64,000 nucleotides of DNA from Dromiciops gliroides (lineage: Eukaryota; Chordata; Mammalia; Microbiotheria; Microbiotheriidae), in NCBI RefSeq assembly GCF_019393635.1, contig NC_057864.1, forward strand, positions 446,170,822-446,234,821, given 5' to 3'. The position numbers were made by a program, and so were the translations under genes. Numbering within the stretch: the first letter of the stretch is position 1; each line of letters opens with the position of its first letter. This document shows, piece after piece, positions 19,410-30,640 of this stretch. Under the pieces are notes generated by a model. That model worked only from the letters and a program-made list of their open reading frames with translations. It was not told where the DNA came from and did no database searches.

Positions 19410-20100
19410 ACAAGGTCCCAGGGTCACACAACTTCCTGACCAGTTATGTAGGCAGAGGACAATTGCCTCTCCCTCACCATAGAACCCATTCTTTCCAAGT
19501 GACATGGGGCTTAGGATAAATCAGAAGAAGTTTCTCCTGTGAGAAGCAAAACCAGAGATGGCCAGATAACAGGCCAGACATATGGAGGCATCAAGGGATT
19601 ATTAAAGTTTAGACTGATCAACTAGATATCAGGACAGACACACTAAGAAGGAGAGATAAAGTTCTATAGTAGGAAAGTCAATTAGGCATGGCTACTACCT
19701 GACCTGAGCTAGGACACAGAGATAACCCCAAAGGTCAGGACCATCATTTCAAAGAAATCTCCCTAGACTCTCAGGAATAAGACAAGCATCCAAGCTTTCC
19801 CCAACCCACCCCAAAAGGGAACTTTCCAGTTTTCAAGTGGACACCCTATCTATCCTCTATAAAAGCTTTTGTCTCCTCTGCATTCATGGAGGAGAATGTT
19901 TCTAAGAATCCTCCCCTTGAGGCAAAGTCATCTACTTCCCTCTTGGTAATCTACCCTAGTGCCAAATAAAAAACCATTTTAATTCTAATTGGACTGTGTG
20001 CGAGAGAGTGTAATTCTTTATTGAGGAATACCTAACGATTCCCACCTGTTCCCCAGTTACACAAACAACTGTAACTCAAGTCATACTCACGGAGAATACA
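19410..20100. repeat. Second copy of the local repeat, split by a solo LTR
   Basis: 'ggcagaggacaattgcctct' and 'gaacccattctttccaag' (to 19499) and then 'caactgtaactcaagtcata' (from 20066) match 18040-18110. A 562-bp LTR lies between them. Confidence 0.7.
19500..20061 (+). mobile_element. Solo LTR, third family
   Basis: Starts TGACATGGGG and ends CCCCAGTTACA, flanked by caag/caaa (19496-19499 and 20062-20065). It has 'ctataaaag' (about 19858), 'caaataaaa' (about 19962) and 'gtgtaattctttattgagga', which recurs in the LTRs at 21918-22642 and 34539-35099. Confidence 0.75.
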
Positions 20101-20455
20101 GAATCAGCCTCAGGGACTTGAACCTAGAATACTAAAAAACACATTTAAATTGCATGGGGATCTACACTCAAACATTATCTCCCTCTCTCTCTCCATCATT
20201 CTCTCCTACTACTGATCATTCAGTCCAACACTAATACTCTCCACTTTTGCACCATTATAGTATCTCTGCTTCAACATATTCATTCAAAATACTATTTTCC
20301 TCATCATATTCAATTCTATACTTCCTCATAAACACCCAGAGGTCTTTCCAACAAGACAGTTAGTCCACAAATCCCTCTAGATGAACCCATTCTGCCTGTG
20401 TGGACAACAGTGTTCTCTTCAAGGTGTATCTCTGGTAAATTAAGCTTATGGATTT
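20101..20455. other. Unassigned intergenic stretch
   Basis: AT-rich, with a short ctctct run near 20178-20210. No gene or nameable repeat. Confidence 0.4.
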
Positions 20456-20614
20456 TGTTTGGTTTTGATTTTTGGTTTTTGCAGGGCAATGAGGGATAAG
20501 TGACTTGCCCAGGGTCACACAGGTAGTTAAGTGTCAAGTGTCTGAGGCTGGATTTGAACTCAAGTCCTCCTGAATCCAAGGCCAGTGCTTTATCCATTGA
20601 GCCACCTAGCTACC
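20456..20614 (-). repeat. Short SINE, first of a pair at one target
   Basis: Reversed SINE ('ggtcacacaggtagttaagt' to 'gccacctagctacc'). The word 'taagyttatggatttt' stands at 20441-20456, 20615-20630 and again after the second SINE. Confidence 0.9.
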
Positions 20615-20630
20615 TTAAGTTTATGGATTT

Positions 20631-20775
20631 TTTTTTTTTGCAGGGCAATGGGGGTTAAGTGACTTGCCCAGGGTCACACAGCTAGTAAGTGTCAAGTGTC
20701 TGAGGCCAGATTTGAACTCAGGTACTCCTGAATCCAGGGCTGGTGCTTTATTCACTGTGCCACCTAGCTGCCCCC
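20631..20775 (-). repeat. Short SINE, second of a pair at one target
   Basis: Same orientation as the preceding one and slightly closer to the family consensus ('gtcacacagctagtaagtg', 'ccacctagctgcccc'). It is followed by 'aagtttatggatttt' at 20776-20790, the third copy of the target word. Confidence 0.9.
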
Positions 20776-20899
20776 AAGTTTATGGATTTTGAATATATAT
20801 GTTGTCTATTCAAAGAGTTCTTAATTGTGTAGTGGATAGTTGAAGCTACCAGGTAAGTGACTTCTAGATACAAGTGAGGGATTGATATAGGAGGCAAAA

Positions 20900-21562
20900 A
20901 AGGGGTTAACAGAAAAACCTAGAACCCAAGCTCTAATTCAGATATTAGTTCTAAAAGGGATTCAGACCCCAGTTAATGGATAACTTAAGACTTGAGTCTT
21001 CATTAATATAAGTCAAGGCCTAGGTTTTCCTGTACCCACATAAATCAGTACCCATAAGAAGAACATACAGAGACAGGTCATAAAGACTTTAACAATAACA
21101 ATGATATACTGACAGGCTATAGAAAATCAAACTAGAAATAAATGAAAAATGAAGATATTTTGAAACTAGCCATGGGAATCAGAAAGAGACATGTGCAGAA
21201 AAGACCAAATTTGTTCCCGGATTCACCTTATGATGGGTAAACCCCCAAAACACACCTCCATGGAAAAAGGTACCCGCCTTGGGGGTTGGCTTAGAACCCC
21301 AGGAACTCCAAATTAGGATAGGCCCACCCCTGCACCTCCCTAAGGTGGAGATTATTATAATGAGACTGATAATCAATTAATCCATACTATAAATATAACT
21401 ATCTTTTCTTTCCCTATTCGAGAGATACCTTTTCACTTTTCTGGTTATCTCCTTGTGTTCACTCACAATATTGCAATAAAACTTGGGAAACTGAGTAACT
21501 GAGTCTTGTAATTCTTTTGGGATGACTCATGATCAATTTGATCCTAATTCCAGCCCACATCA
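20900..21562 (+). mobile_element. LTR-like element, fourth family
   Basis: It ends 'ccagcccacatca' and has 'tataaatataac' (about 21390) and 'gcaataaaac' (about 21474). The reverse copy starts at 23230, so the 3' end is well supported by homology. The 5' end is uncertain. Confidence 0.6.
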
Positions 21563-21917
21563 TTATCAGTATATTTTCTAATATGCTCGTTTGTCCATCC
21601 AAGACACCCAGACCTTCTTTTTTCTCTCTTTCTTTCTGTTCAACATAGGGAAGTCAGAATGTAGGGAGTATTGGGAGTTTGTCATGACTGACTCAACCTG
21701 AGTCCCCAAAGTTTCCATCTTTATATGTGAGGCCCAGTAGATGTCACCCTGTGGAGGACAGTTTGGATAGTTTCACCCCCAACCTCAATTTGGGGGAAGT
21801 AGCTGGAATGAATTCTCCCGGGTCGATCTTGTCTCCACCCACTACAGCTGGCTCCAGCATCATCTTCTTTGGAGGTCTCAGCCTCAATTCCTCCTCTCCT
21901 CTTTTGCCTTAGGGTTA
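21563..21917. other. Unassigned intergenic stretch
   Basis: Moderately GC-rich, no gene recognised. A 61-codon + frame and a 79-codon - frame cross it without resembling any protein I know. Confidence 0.4.
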
Positions 21918-22642
21918 TGTCATGGGGAGCAGAGCACCCCAGAATTTCTCTGGAGCACATCCAGGAATCTTCTCCTTGAGAAACTAAACCTGAGGACAGA
22001 TACGCCTAGAGAGATAAATGAAACCAAATTGGAACCACCCTCCATTCTGGTCTCCCTTAACCCTGGGGAGATAAATGTTGAGTATGGCTGTGGCCTTTGT
22101 GTCCTGAAGAGAGATCCATAGCCACCCCTCACCTAATTCCTCCAGTCACTGCCAGTGGGGGATGGTTCTCCCTAGCTAAAGGAACTTTCCACAGGCAGAT
22201 GGTCCACCCCCATCAGTCCTCTATAAAAGTACCTACCAGCTTCCTGCTCAAGGAGATTGGTACCTCTGAGCCACGGGCTTTGTACTTATCTCCCCATGAG
22301 AAGTCCAAGGATTTCTGTTATGGTTTCTCTTCCCTCCCCCCTTCCCTTCCCTTGTCCCTAAATAAACTACCATCTTATTCTAACTACTTTTGTGTACAAG
22401 AGGGTGTAATTCTTTGAAGAGGAATTACTAAGAACCCCTAACCCTCCGGCAGCTAGCAGTGGATAGAGCACTGGCCCTGGAGTCAGGAGTACCTGAGTTC
22501 AAATCCAGCCTCTTAACACTCCAGACACTTAACACTTACTGGCTGTGTGACCTAGGGCAAGTCACTTAACCCCAATTGTCTCACTAAAAAATAAAAAGAA
22601 AGAACCCCTAACCCAAACCCGTACCCCATTCTCCCCATTACA
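21918..22642 (+). mobile_element. Solo LTR, third family, carrying a SINE
   Basis: TGTCATGGGG...CCCCATTACA flanked by a perfect 4-bp duplication 'gtta' (21914-21917 and 22643-22646). It has 'ctataaaagt' (about 22222) and 'aaataaac' (about 22360), the promoter and polyadenylation signals expected of an LTR. Without its SINE insertion it is about 570 bp, matching the copies at 19500 and 34539. Confidence 0.88.
22445..22599 (+). repeat. Short SINE inside the LTR
   Basis: Flanked by the 15-bp duplication 'aagaacccctaaccc' (22430-22444 and 22600-22614). Part of the head is lost ('gcagctagcagtgg') and there is a short internal irregularity after 'aaatccagcctc'. Confidence 0.9.
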
Positions 22643-22690
22643 GTTAGATATAGAGAAAACCCCTAGTGTGTAATAAATGAAATTATCTTG

Positions 22691-23219
22691 TGACAGTCTT
22701 AATCTAAGACAAAGGCCCCACTCTTCTCTGAAAAGTTAGAAAGCTGAGCAATAACAAAATTCATAAAATGCTGAGCCCCAAGGGGATTCTTTTGATCACA
22801 ACACACTTGACTGAAACTGCCCTGTCTCAGTTCCTAGGCCAATGAATTGTCTGGGGCTGACCAGACCTTGTCACTCTCAGCCTCTGATTATTTTGTAGAT
22901 CTCCCCAATTTTTCCCTCCCAAGATTCCTGAGCTTTCTTTGTGGACTTTTGCTTGTTATGCAAAACATCTTACCTCCAGAAACTGAGATGCTGAGCCTCT
23001 CCCATCAGCAGCTTAGTCATTCTCTCAGCCTTAGTAACCTATATAAACCGTGTTCCTCCTTAAGTATCCCAGGACTTGCTGGGTGACACTCTAAGCAGCA
23101 ACTCACTTGCCCCGATTAAAGACTTTACTTTTGTTGTATGGACTGTTTTAATTTAAAATTCATGTTGAGAATCACCAAGCCAGAAAGCTTATCTAGCCTG
23201 GTGAATGTGGTGTAAGACA
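22691..23219 (+). mobile_element. LTR-like element, fifth family
   Basis: Begins TGTGACAGTC and plausibly ends GTGTAAGACA. 'cctatataaaccg' (about 23038) looks like a TATA region and 'gattaaagac' (about 23114) like a weak polyadenylation signal. No clear target duplication, so the ends are tentative. Confidence 0.5.
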
Positions 23220-23229
23220 TCCATAGATT

Positions 23230-23744
23230 TGATGTGGGATGGAATTAAGGGTTCAAATTGATTGTGAGTCATCCCAAAAGAATTACAAGACTCAGTGACT
23301 CAGTTTCCCAAGTTTTATTGCAATACTGTGAGTGATCACAGGGAGAGAACCAGAATAGTGGAAAGGTGTCTCTTGAATAGTGAAAGAAAAGAGAGTTATG
23401 TTTATAGTATGGATTGATTGATTATCAATCTCATTATAATAATCTCCACCTTAGGGAGGTACAGGGGAGGGTTTATCCTAATTTGGAGTTCCTGGGGTCC
23501 TAAGACAAACACCCCCTCTGCCCCCCCCCAGGCAGGTACCTTTTTCAGTGGAGGTGTCTTTTTGGAGTTTACATGTCATAAGGTGGATCTGGGGACAAAT
23601 TTGGCCTTTTCTGCACATCTTTCTGGTTTCCATGACTACTTTCAAAAAATCTTCATTTTTCATTAGAATTTCTATACCCTGTCTTGTGTCTCAATGTTAT
23701 ATGACCTGCCCCTTTATGTTCCTGTTATGGCTTGCTAGAATGAC
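23230..23744 (-). mobile_element. LTR-like element, fourth family, inverted
   Basis: Reverse complement of the 20900-21562 element: 'tgatgtgggatggaattaag' is its 3' end, with 'gttttattgcaatact' and 'aatctccaccttagggaggt' matching. Its 5' part is interrupted at 23745 by another LTR and may resume after 24248. It contains a 10-C run near 23520-23530. Confidence 0.65.
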
Positions 23745-24243
23745 TGTGAGGAAATGGGGATTGGTCTCCTCTCAATAAGAATATAATAGTCACCATTCAA
23801 ATTACACTCATCTGGACCTGTTTGAGGAAAAAGGTCTTCTTCTCCCCACCCCACCCCCAAAATCTGGCAAACAAAATCACATGATTCAGGGAAACTCTAG
23901 GCTGGTGGCAATTAGATCTGCTCCTGAGCTGTGTCCATATCAGGGAGGAATTGAAGAATTGTCTCTGTATCACCTCCCCCATTGGCTAAGAAATACTGTG
24001 TTCTGATTAGCTAGTTTTTGCACGTAAATTATAACCCTTGAGTAACTGGACCAATGATAAAAAGGGGAGGGGCCATTTGAATTAGGGACTGGGGGATAAA
24101 AGGGGCCTGTGAACCTCCATTTTTGGTCACCCACCAGCTGCACATGGGGTGGCCCATTCTTGTGAGAATGACACTAAATGAACTTTTAACACATCACTAC
24201 TGCTGAGTTCCAGAAAATTATTGTAGGAGTGATTTCCCTCACA
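23745..24243 (+). mobile_element. Solo LTR, second family, with clean ends
   Basis: TGTGAGGAAA...CCCTCACA, with a perfect 5-bp duplication 'atgac' at 23740-23744 and 24244-24248. It serves as the reference for the decayed copies at 9094 and 17231, and relative to them has a 37-bp insertion-like segment near 23777-23812. Confidence 0.88.
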
Positions 24244-24331
24244 ATGACTTACAGATGTTAACTGTTTGAATCCTTCCCCTCTGCTTGGTGCTGACATAGT
24301 AGCATAGGCATAGATGGGATTCTCTATTTTT

Positions 24332-24471
24332 TTTTAGTGAGGCAGTTGGGGTTAAGTGACTTGCCCAGGGTCACACAGCTAGTAAGTATTAAATGTCTGA
24401 GGCCAGATTTGAACTCAGGTACTCCTGAATCCAGGGCCGGTGCTCTATCCACTGCGCCACCTAGCTGCCCC
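24332..24471 (-). repeat. Short SINE
   Basis: Flanked by 'gggattctctattttt' (24316-24331 and 24472-24487). The reversed body ends 'gccacctagctgccc'. Confidence 0.92.
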
Positions 24472-24487
24472 GGGATTCTCTATTTTT

Positions 24488-24996
24488 CTCCTGCCTCAAC
24501 CCTTTCTGTTGGGCATTGGATTCACATAGAATGAGTCAAATCAGTAAGTATTGCAAGAAAAAGATGTGTATACTTCAAAAGAAAGTCATAAAAGATGACG
24601 GTTAAAAAATCACCTATCCTATCTCCTCCCAATGCTAGAAAAAAAAAAAGCAGGAAAAGCTAATTCAGCCTCACTAGAGAAGGAAAAAAAAAGAAAAAAG
24701 AAAAAGAGAGAGAACTGAGGCAAGGTCCATATGGATGTTGACATAAGGTCAAATAGAAAGGGGACTGAAAGACAGTTTAGTCAAGTCAAGTCCAGCAAGG
24801 ACCTACTTGGGTCAGGGACCAAGCCCTATGAAGAGTAAATTCTTCAAAGAGGCAATAGACAGAGACAGCTTTGTAGTTTAGCTCTACAATCAAAAGGGTA
24901 GGAGTCCGAAAGTGAATAAAAGAGAATATAAGGGGAAAAGGGTAAAACCAGCAAAGACTTCAAGGCAAGAAAATACTATTAAAAATCTAGAGTACT
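24488..24996. other. A-rich stretch, probably L1-derived
   Basis: Rich in 'aaaaaaagaaaaaag' and 'gagagagaactgagg', with no open frame of note. Its composition and the L1 sequence that follows suggest old L1, but I cannot prove it. Confidence 0.3.
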
Positions 24997-25148
24997 CGGG
25001 GCAGCTAGGTGGTGCAGTGGATAAAACACCGGTCCAGGATTCAGGAGTACCTGAGTTCAAATCTGGCCTCAGACACTTGACACTTAGTAGCTATGTGACC
25101 GTGGGCAAGTCACCTAACCCTCATTGCCCTGCCCTCCACCCCCAAAAA

Positions 25149-25192
<44 letters not shown>

Positions 25193-25216
25193 AGAGAGAA
25201 AGAGAGAGAGAGAGAG
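24997..25216 (+). repeat. Short SINE with (GT)n and (GA)n tail
   Basis: The SINE body 24997-25148 is followed directly by (gt)n (25150-25188) and (ga)n (25189-25217). The microsatellite starts in the SINE's A-rich tail. Confidence 0.85.
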
Positions 25217-26096
25217 AACAAGCAGATAAATGAACGAAGAGAATACTGAAATTAGAAGGAAGAACGAGTACTAAAAAACAAAAGGTCTTACATGTCTCTA
25301 GCCAAATATTATAAGGAAAAGGAACTTGAACCAATGAAACTGAACTAATTGAAAAGAATTAATGAAACACAGATCCCTGGGAAATGTCAAGAGAATGTGG
25401 GCAAAGAAGGTGTTCTAGAACAATTCAAAAGAGAGAGAAAATCATAAGGGAACATATTAGAAGAGAGTGAATAGTAGAACTTATGGCCTTCACAAGAGAA
25501 ATAATTAACAGAATAGAAAAACTTGAATCCACTGTGGCAAATCTCCAAAGAAGTCAAAGAGAGAAGAACAGATTTGGAATACAAATATGCTGAAGTGAAG
25601 GACAACCTAGATGAAATAAAGCAGAAGACCAAAAAATGATTAAAAAAAAAACCAAACAACTGATCTTTCTGCAAGGAAAAGCTATTGATCTTGAAGACAG
25701 GTTGTACAGTATCAACTTAAGGATTATACATCTCTAAGAAAAACATGGAAAATGAAAAAATCTGAACACTGCAATTCAGTAAATAATACAAAAAGTGGTC
25801 CAGAGCTTCTGAATAAGAAAAAAAAAAACACAGTACCAATCAAAAGAATTAATATGTTACTTCTAGGAGGGGAAAAACCCCAGAGCAAAACACCATGGTT
25901 CAAACTTCAAAGCACATAGTGGTTAAATTCAACAATTCCAATAACAAATTCTGAAAGTGGCCATGCATTTGAAAAGCTAGCAAGCCAACAAATAAGCACA
26001 GAAGAGCAAACCTTGAAAAATTAGAGAAGAAACAGGTAAGTTAGAAATCAAGATTATAGAACTGACAAACAAAACTAAAAGCTGGTTCTTTAAAAT
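25217..26096 (+). pseudogene. Decayed L1 ORF1/ORF2 sequence
   Basis: A-rich + strand text of L1 style. At 26018-26095 it reads an L1 ORF2 word ending ELTNKTKSWFF. No frame is open for more than about 90 codons. The upstream part is assigned only by composition. Confidence 0.5.
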
Positions 26097-27190
26097 GACT
26101 GTGGAAATTTGTTTTGGTTTGGGGACCCTGCCTGTGGGCTGAGATTGAAAAGCCTTGGACTCTCAGGGGGGTTTTCTGTGTGGGAGGGGCTGGTGCCCCT
26201 CCCATTCTGCTTCAGCTGAGCCAAAAAGCCCTGTGGATTTTACAGGACACCAGGTCAGAGGGCTGGGGGAAAAAGCCCCAGCTTCCTCCGCCCTGGGGGG
26301 ATCTACCCCAGAGATCCCAGGCTGGTGCAGGCTGGCCTCTAGTGCATCTCGTGCTGAGGTCCCAGGGGTGCAGCAGGAGGCATGGGTCCCTCGAGCCCCG
26401 GTGGGCACAGGCGGTCGGCGGATTAGTTTGATGTGTGTGGGGACGTAGGTGGCCCAAGGTTTGAGGGAAGAGAAGGAATATATATATAGGGGAGCTAGCA
26501 AGAAAGTAAAGGGGAGAGGTCGGAAGATTAAGAGGACAGACAGAAGAGGGGCTGCTACAAGGATGCTAAGGAAACTGAGGCTATGTAAAGAGAGGGGCTG
26601 ATGGAGACGGAGAAAAGGCTAAGAGCAAGGAAGAAGAACGCCAGAAGGCTAGAGACTCAGAGAGGTTGGTGAGAAAGGGATGCTAGAGACGCCAGGGATT
26701 GGCAACAGAGCTGAGGATGCTAAGGGGCTTTTCAGGGGGTCAACGAAGTGAAAGGGGCTTGGAGTTAGAAGAAAGCAGCTGAGCAGTGAAAGCACAGGGA
26801 AGCCAGAGTGAAGGAGAAAGAGAGTGAAAGTTGGAGAAAGCTGGAGCATACCCTAAGGAAAGAGGTGCAACAGCCCTTATAATATTAAAAGCAGATAGTG
26901 GGGCAGCTAGGTGGTGAAGTGGATAGAGCACCGGCCCTGGATTCAGGAGGACCTGAATTCAAATCTGACCTCAGACGCTTAACACTTACTAGCTGTGTGA
27001 CCCTGAGCAAGTCACTTAACCCCAATTGCCTCACCAAAAAAAAAAAAAAAAGCAGATAGTCAACAGTCCCCAGATTAGTCCTCCAGTTAGTTTAGTCCCC
27101 CCAAATTAGGCAAGTAGTTAATAAAATATTTCTACATTTGAATGGTGACCCAGATGGGATTTAGGGCCCAAATTATAATTTTTCTAAACT
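26097..27190 (+). mobile_element. Probable LTR or GC-rich insertion in L1, with nested SINE
   Basis: Sharp change from A-rich L1 to G+C-rich DNA at 26097 ('tgtggaaatttg'), ending somewhere before L1 text resumes near 27337. It contains 'gaatatatatatagggg' (about 26476) and an A+G-rich half (26500-26880). No target duplication found, so class and right end are uncertain. Confidence 0.4.
26899..27048 (+). repeat. Short SINE
   Basis: Flanked by 'aaagcagatag' on both sides (ending 26898, and from about 27049). Confidence 0.9.
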
Positions 27191-27299
27191 TATAATTTTT
27201 CATACAAGCACAGTTATATAGTTTTTTCAGATTAGATTAGTTATAATAAATAATTTTTTACATGTCTAACAAAATTATTGATAAACCATTGTCTAACTT

Positions 27300-28190
27300 A
27301 ATTATTTTAAAAGAAGGCAGAAAATAAAATAAATAAAATGAAAAATGAACAAGGTGAAATCTCAACAAAACAAAAAAGGATTATCAGAATCTACAATGTA
27401 CAGTTGGAAAGAAGTAGATTACCTTAAAAAATATAAAATTACCAAACTAACAGAATACCAAATAGAAATGTTAAATAATATAATCCCAGGGAAATAAATG
27501 ACATTCACTTTAGAGGAATTACCAAAGGGACGGTAACAAAAAAAATTCCTGGTAGAGATGGAGTTAAAGAAGAATTCTTTTTTTTTTTTTTTTAGTGAGG
27601 CAATTGGGGTTTAGTGACTTGCCCAGGGTCACACAGCTAGTAAGTTTTAAGTGTCTGAGGGGGATTTGAACTCAGGTACTCCTGACTCCAGGGCCAGTGC
27701 TCTATCCACTGTGCCACCTAGCTACCCCAAGAAGAATTCTACCAAAGATTAAAAGAACAATTAATATATGTGGTACACAAATTATTACCAAACCCTGAGA
27801 AATAAAGCAGTCTGCCAAACTCCTATTAAAAGATAAATATATTTCTAAACTAGAGAAGGATGGTGGAAAGAAAGAGAACTATGGACCAATTTCATTAATG
27901 AATATCAATTCAAGAAATTTATATAAAATCTTGGCAAAAAGATTGTAGCAATTTATTTTTAAAACCTCCATTATGATCAAGTTAGATTTATATAAGAAAT
28001 GTAAAGTGTTTATAATATCATGAAAACAATCAATATAATCAATCATATTAAAACACAAAACATCTAAAATTATATGATTATCTCAATAGATATTCCAAAA
28101 AGCTTTTTAAAGAGTATATCACTAATTTCTGCTAAAACCCCAACAAAGTTTAGGCAATAAAGCAATTTTAAAAACCCTCAACTCTCTCAG
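27300..28190 (+). pseudogene. L1 ORF2 fragment (RT region), broken
   Basis: Reads L1 ORF2 words such as 'SWKEVDYLKKYKITKLTEYQ' near 27410 and 'NIIPGK' soon after. A SINE sits at 27579-27728, then 'KEEFYQRLKEQL'. Many stops. Confidence 0.65.
27579..27728 (-). repeat. Short SINE
   Basis: Flanked by 'aagaagaattct' (27567-27578 and 27729-27740). Confidence 0.92.
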
Positions 28191-28199
28191 CTTCCTTTC

Positions 28200-28925
28200 T
28201 CCTCTGATTGAAGGGCTGTTGTGGAGAACTGAACTTTCCAGCTAAAGTTTTCTATCTGTAGTTCGACCTGGTTTGAACTCTTAACATGATGCCCACTTGC
28301 AGAGTACCCCCTAGTGTACACCCCTACATTCCCCAACTCTCTTTTATGTGTTGTCTTCCTCCATTAAATTGTAAGCATCTTGGGGACAAGAACTGTCTTT
28401 CTTTTTCTTATTTGTATCCCCAGTACTTAGTGTTGAGAGAACTTGGAACCTGGATGAGGATCATCTAAAGAATTGGAGGCTCATCACAAATCTTGTAAAA
28501 AAAAAGATTTATTAGGAGAGAGGAATATATGGCCAGGAGACAGAATGACTATGGAGATTGTCTCCCTGAGTAAGAGTAGAGCTGGCTTTTCTGTGTGTTT
28601 ATAAAACAAAGAAACCTAAAACGGGGAGGAAATTACCAAGCGGTGGGAGAGGATTTTTAAATAATGGTTCATCAATTAGATATAAAGCACCCATCTATAT
28701 CTTGCATATCATCCTGCATACCCTGACATTGCTTATCAGTGTACCAGGGTCATGATCAGCCACACTGCATTCCTAAGGTGGAAGGCAGAGCTTTTTTCCC
28801 TTGGGAAAGTTTAAGGATTCCTTGGGGCTTGGGGTCTTTTGGTTTATTGGGGTCCCACTATACTCAGCACAGTGCCTGGCACATAGTATGTGCTTCATAT
28901 GCATTGAGTTGAATTGAATTGAAGA
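28200..28925. repeat. L2/MIR-type 3' end split by an LTR-like insertion
   Basis: 'taagcatcttggggacaaga' and 'tatccccagtacttag' (to 28431), then 'ctcagcacagtgcctggcac' (from about 28864), are two halves of one L2-like tail. The ~430 bp between (28432-28862), with 'aagatttattagg' and 'gtttataaaac', looks like a - strand LTR. Flanks 'acttag'/'actcag' may be its duplication. Confidence 0.5.
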
Positions 28926-29175
28926 AAAAAGGACTTATCTAAAACCAAAATCAAGCATTATAGGCAATGGAATATAATAGAAGTTTTCCCAGTGAATACA
29001 AGAGTAAAGCAAGGATGCCTCTTTTCCCTACTATTATGCGATATAGTTCTAGAAATGCTAGTAATAGCAATAATAGAAAGAAATTAAACACATTAAGCTA
29101 GGCAAAGAGAAAACAATACTATTCTTTTTTGTTTATGACTTGTTTCCTAGAGAAACATCAGAAAATAATTGAGAT

Positions 29176-29331
29176 GGGGCAGCTAGGTGGTGCAGTGGAT
29201 AGAGCACCGGCTCTGGAGTCAGGAGTACCTGAGTTCAAATCAGACACTTAACACTTACTAGCTGTGTGACCCTGGGCAAGTCACTTAACCCCAATTGCCT
29301 CGCTAAAAAAAAAAAAAAAGAAAGAAAGAAA
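29176..29331 (+). repeat. Short SINE
   Basis: Flanked by 'gaaaataattgagat' (29161-29175 and 29332-29346). Tail (aaag)n. Confidence 0.92.
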
Positions 29332-29841
29332 GAAAATAATTGAGATAAAAGTGATAGCAAAGCTGCAGGCTATGAAACAAACCCACAAAAATCAATAGCA
29401 TTTTATATACTAATAGTAACAAAATCCAAGAGGCAATAATAGAAATGAGAATCCCAATCAAAATGATTAAAAATGCTTAAAATATTTGGGAGTCAATCTA
29501 TTTAAGTATACTTGACACCTACGTAGATTCAATTACAAAATGTTCCTTAAAAAAATAAAGAAAAACTTAAACTGCTAGAGTTATATTCAGTGCTGAAGGC
29601 AGGGCCATACCACCATAATAAAAATAACAATATTACCAAAGTTAACTTATAGATTTAGTGCTATGCCAACAATCTACCAAAGAGATACTTTGCAGAGTTA
29701 AACAAAATAATAACAAAACTTATTTGGATGAAAAAAAATGAATGTGAAAGGAAATAATTTTTAAAATGTAATAAAGAAGGGGGAATAGCATTCCCAGACC
29801 CCACATTATAAAGGAGTTAATCATTAAAATCATGTGGCACA

Positions 29842-30012
29842 TGAGGCAGCTAGATGGTGCAGTGGTAAAGCACTGGCCCTGGATTCAGGAGTACCTCAGT
29901 TCAAATCCAGCCTCAGATACTTGACACTTACTAGCTGTGTGACCCTAGGCAAGTCACTTAACCCTCATTGCCCTGCAAAAAAACAAAACTCCAAAACCCC
30001 CAAAACAAAACA
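29842..30012 (+). repeat. Short SINE
   Basis: Flanked by 'aaaatcatgtggcaca' (29826-29841 and from 30013). Confidence 0.92.
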
Positions 30013-30477
30013 AAAATCATGTGGCACAGGTTAAAAAAAATAGAAAAGTTGATTGGTGGAATAAATTACATAAGGAAGAATCACAAACAACTCAATAATC
30101 CTATGGTAAATAAACCGCAAAATATAATTAAATAGGGGGGAAAACTACCTGTTTAATAAGAACTAATGGAGGGAGGCAGGTGAGGGAGGGAGAAAAATCT
30201 GAAATTGGAAAGCTTGTATAAACAAAAGTTGAGAACTATCTTTACATGTAACGGAAAAAAAATAAAATACTTTATTAATTTAAAAAAAGGGATACAGTAT
30301 TTGAATTTGAATTAAATAAATATACATAAACTTTCAAAAAAAACTGATGGAAACTGATAGAAAGCAGTCTGGCACAAATTGGGTTTACACCAACAGCTTA
30401 GATCATGTTGCATGAGAAATTTAAAATAGATACATAAGCTGGATATTAAATATCATAACACTAAAAAATCAGAAGAG

Positions 30478-30640
30478 GGGGCAGCTAGATGGCGCAGTGG
30501 ATAGAGAACCGGCCCTGGATTCAGGAGTTCCTGAGTTCAAATCCGGCCTCAGACACTTGACACTTACTGGCTGTGTGACCCTGGGCAAGTCACTTAACCC
30601 CCATTGCCCCGCAAAAAATAAATAAATAAATATTAAAAAA
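30478..30640 (+). repeat. Short SINE
   Basis: Flanked by 'aaaatcagaagag' on both sides. Tail (aaat)n. Confidence 0.9.

Larger units (their letters stand above)
28926..30280 (+). pseudogene. L1 ORF2 fragment and L1 3' end
   Basis: ORF2 RT text ('VFPVNTRVKQGCLFSLLLCD' near 29000) and later decayed ORF2. It closes with the L1 3' end 'gagaactatctttacatgta' and 'aaaataaaatac' at 30225-30270. Interrupted by SINEs at 29176 and 29842. Confidence 0.65.

Noticed and set aside
26163..26501. Overlapping 80-112-codon frames on both strands
   Set aside because: GC-rich local composition and no motif; likely part of the LTR-like insertion.
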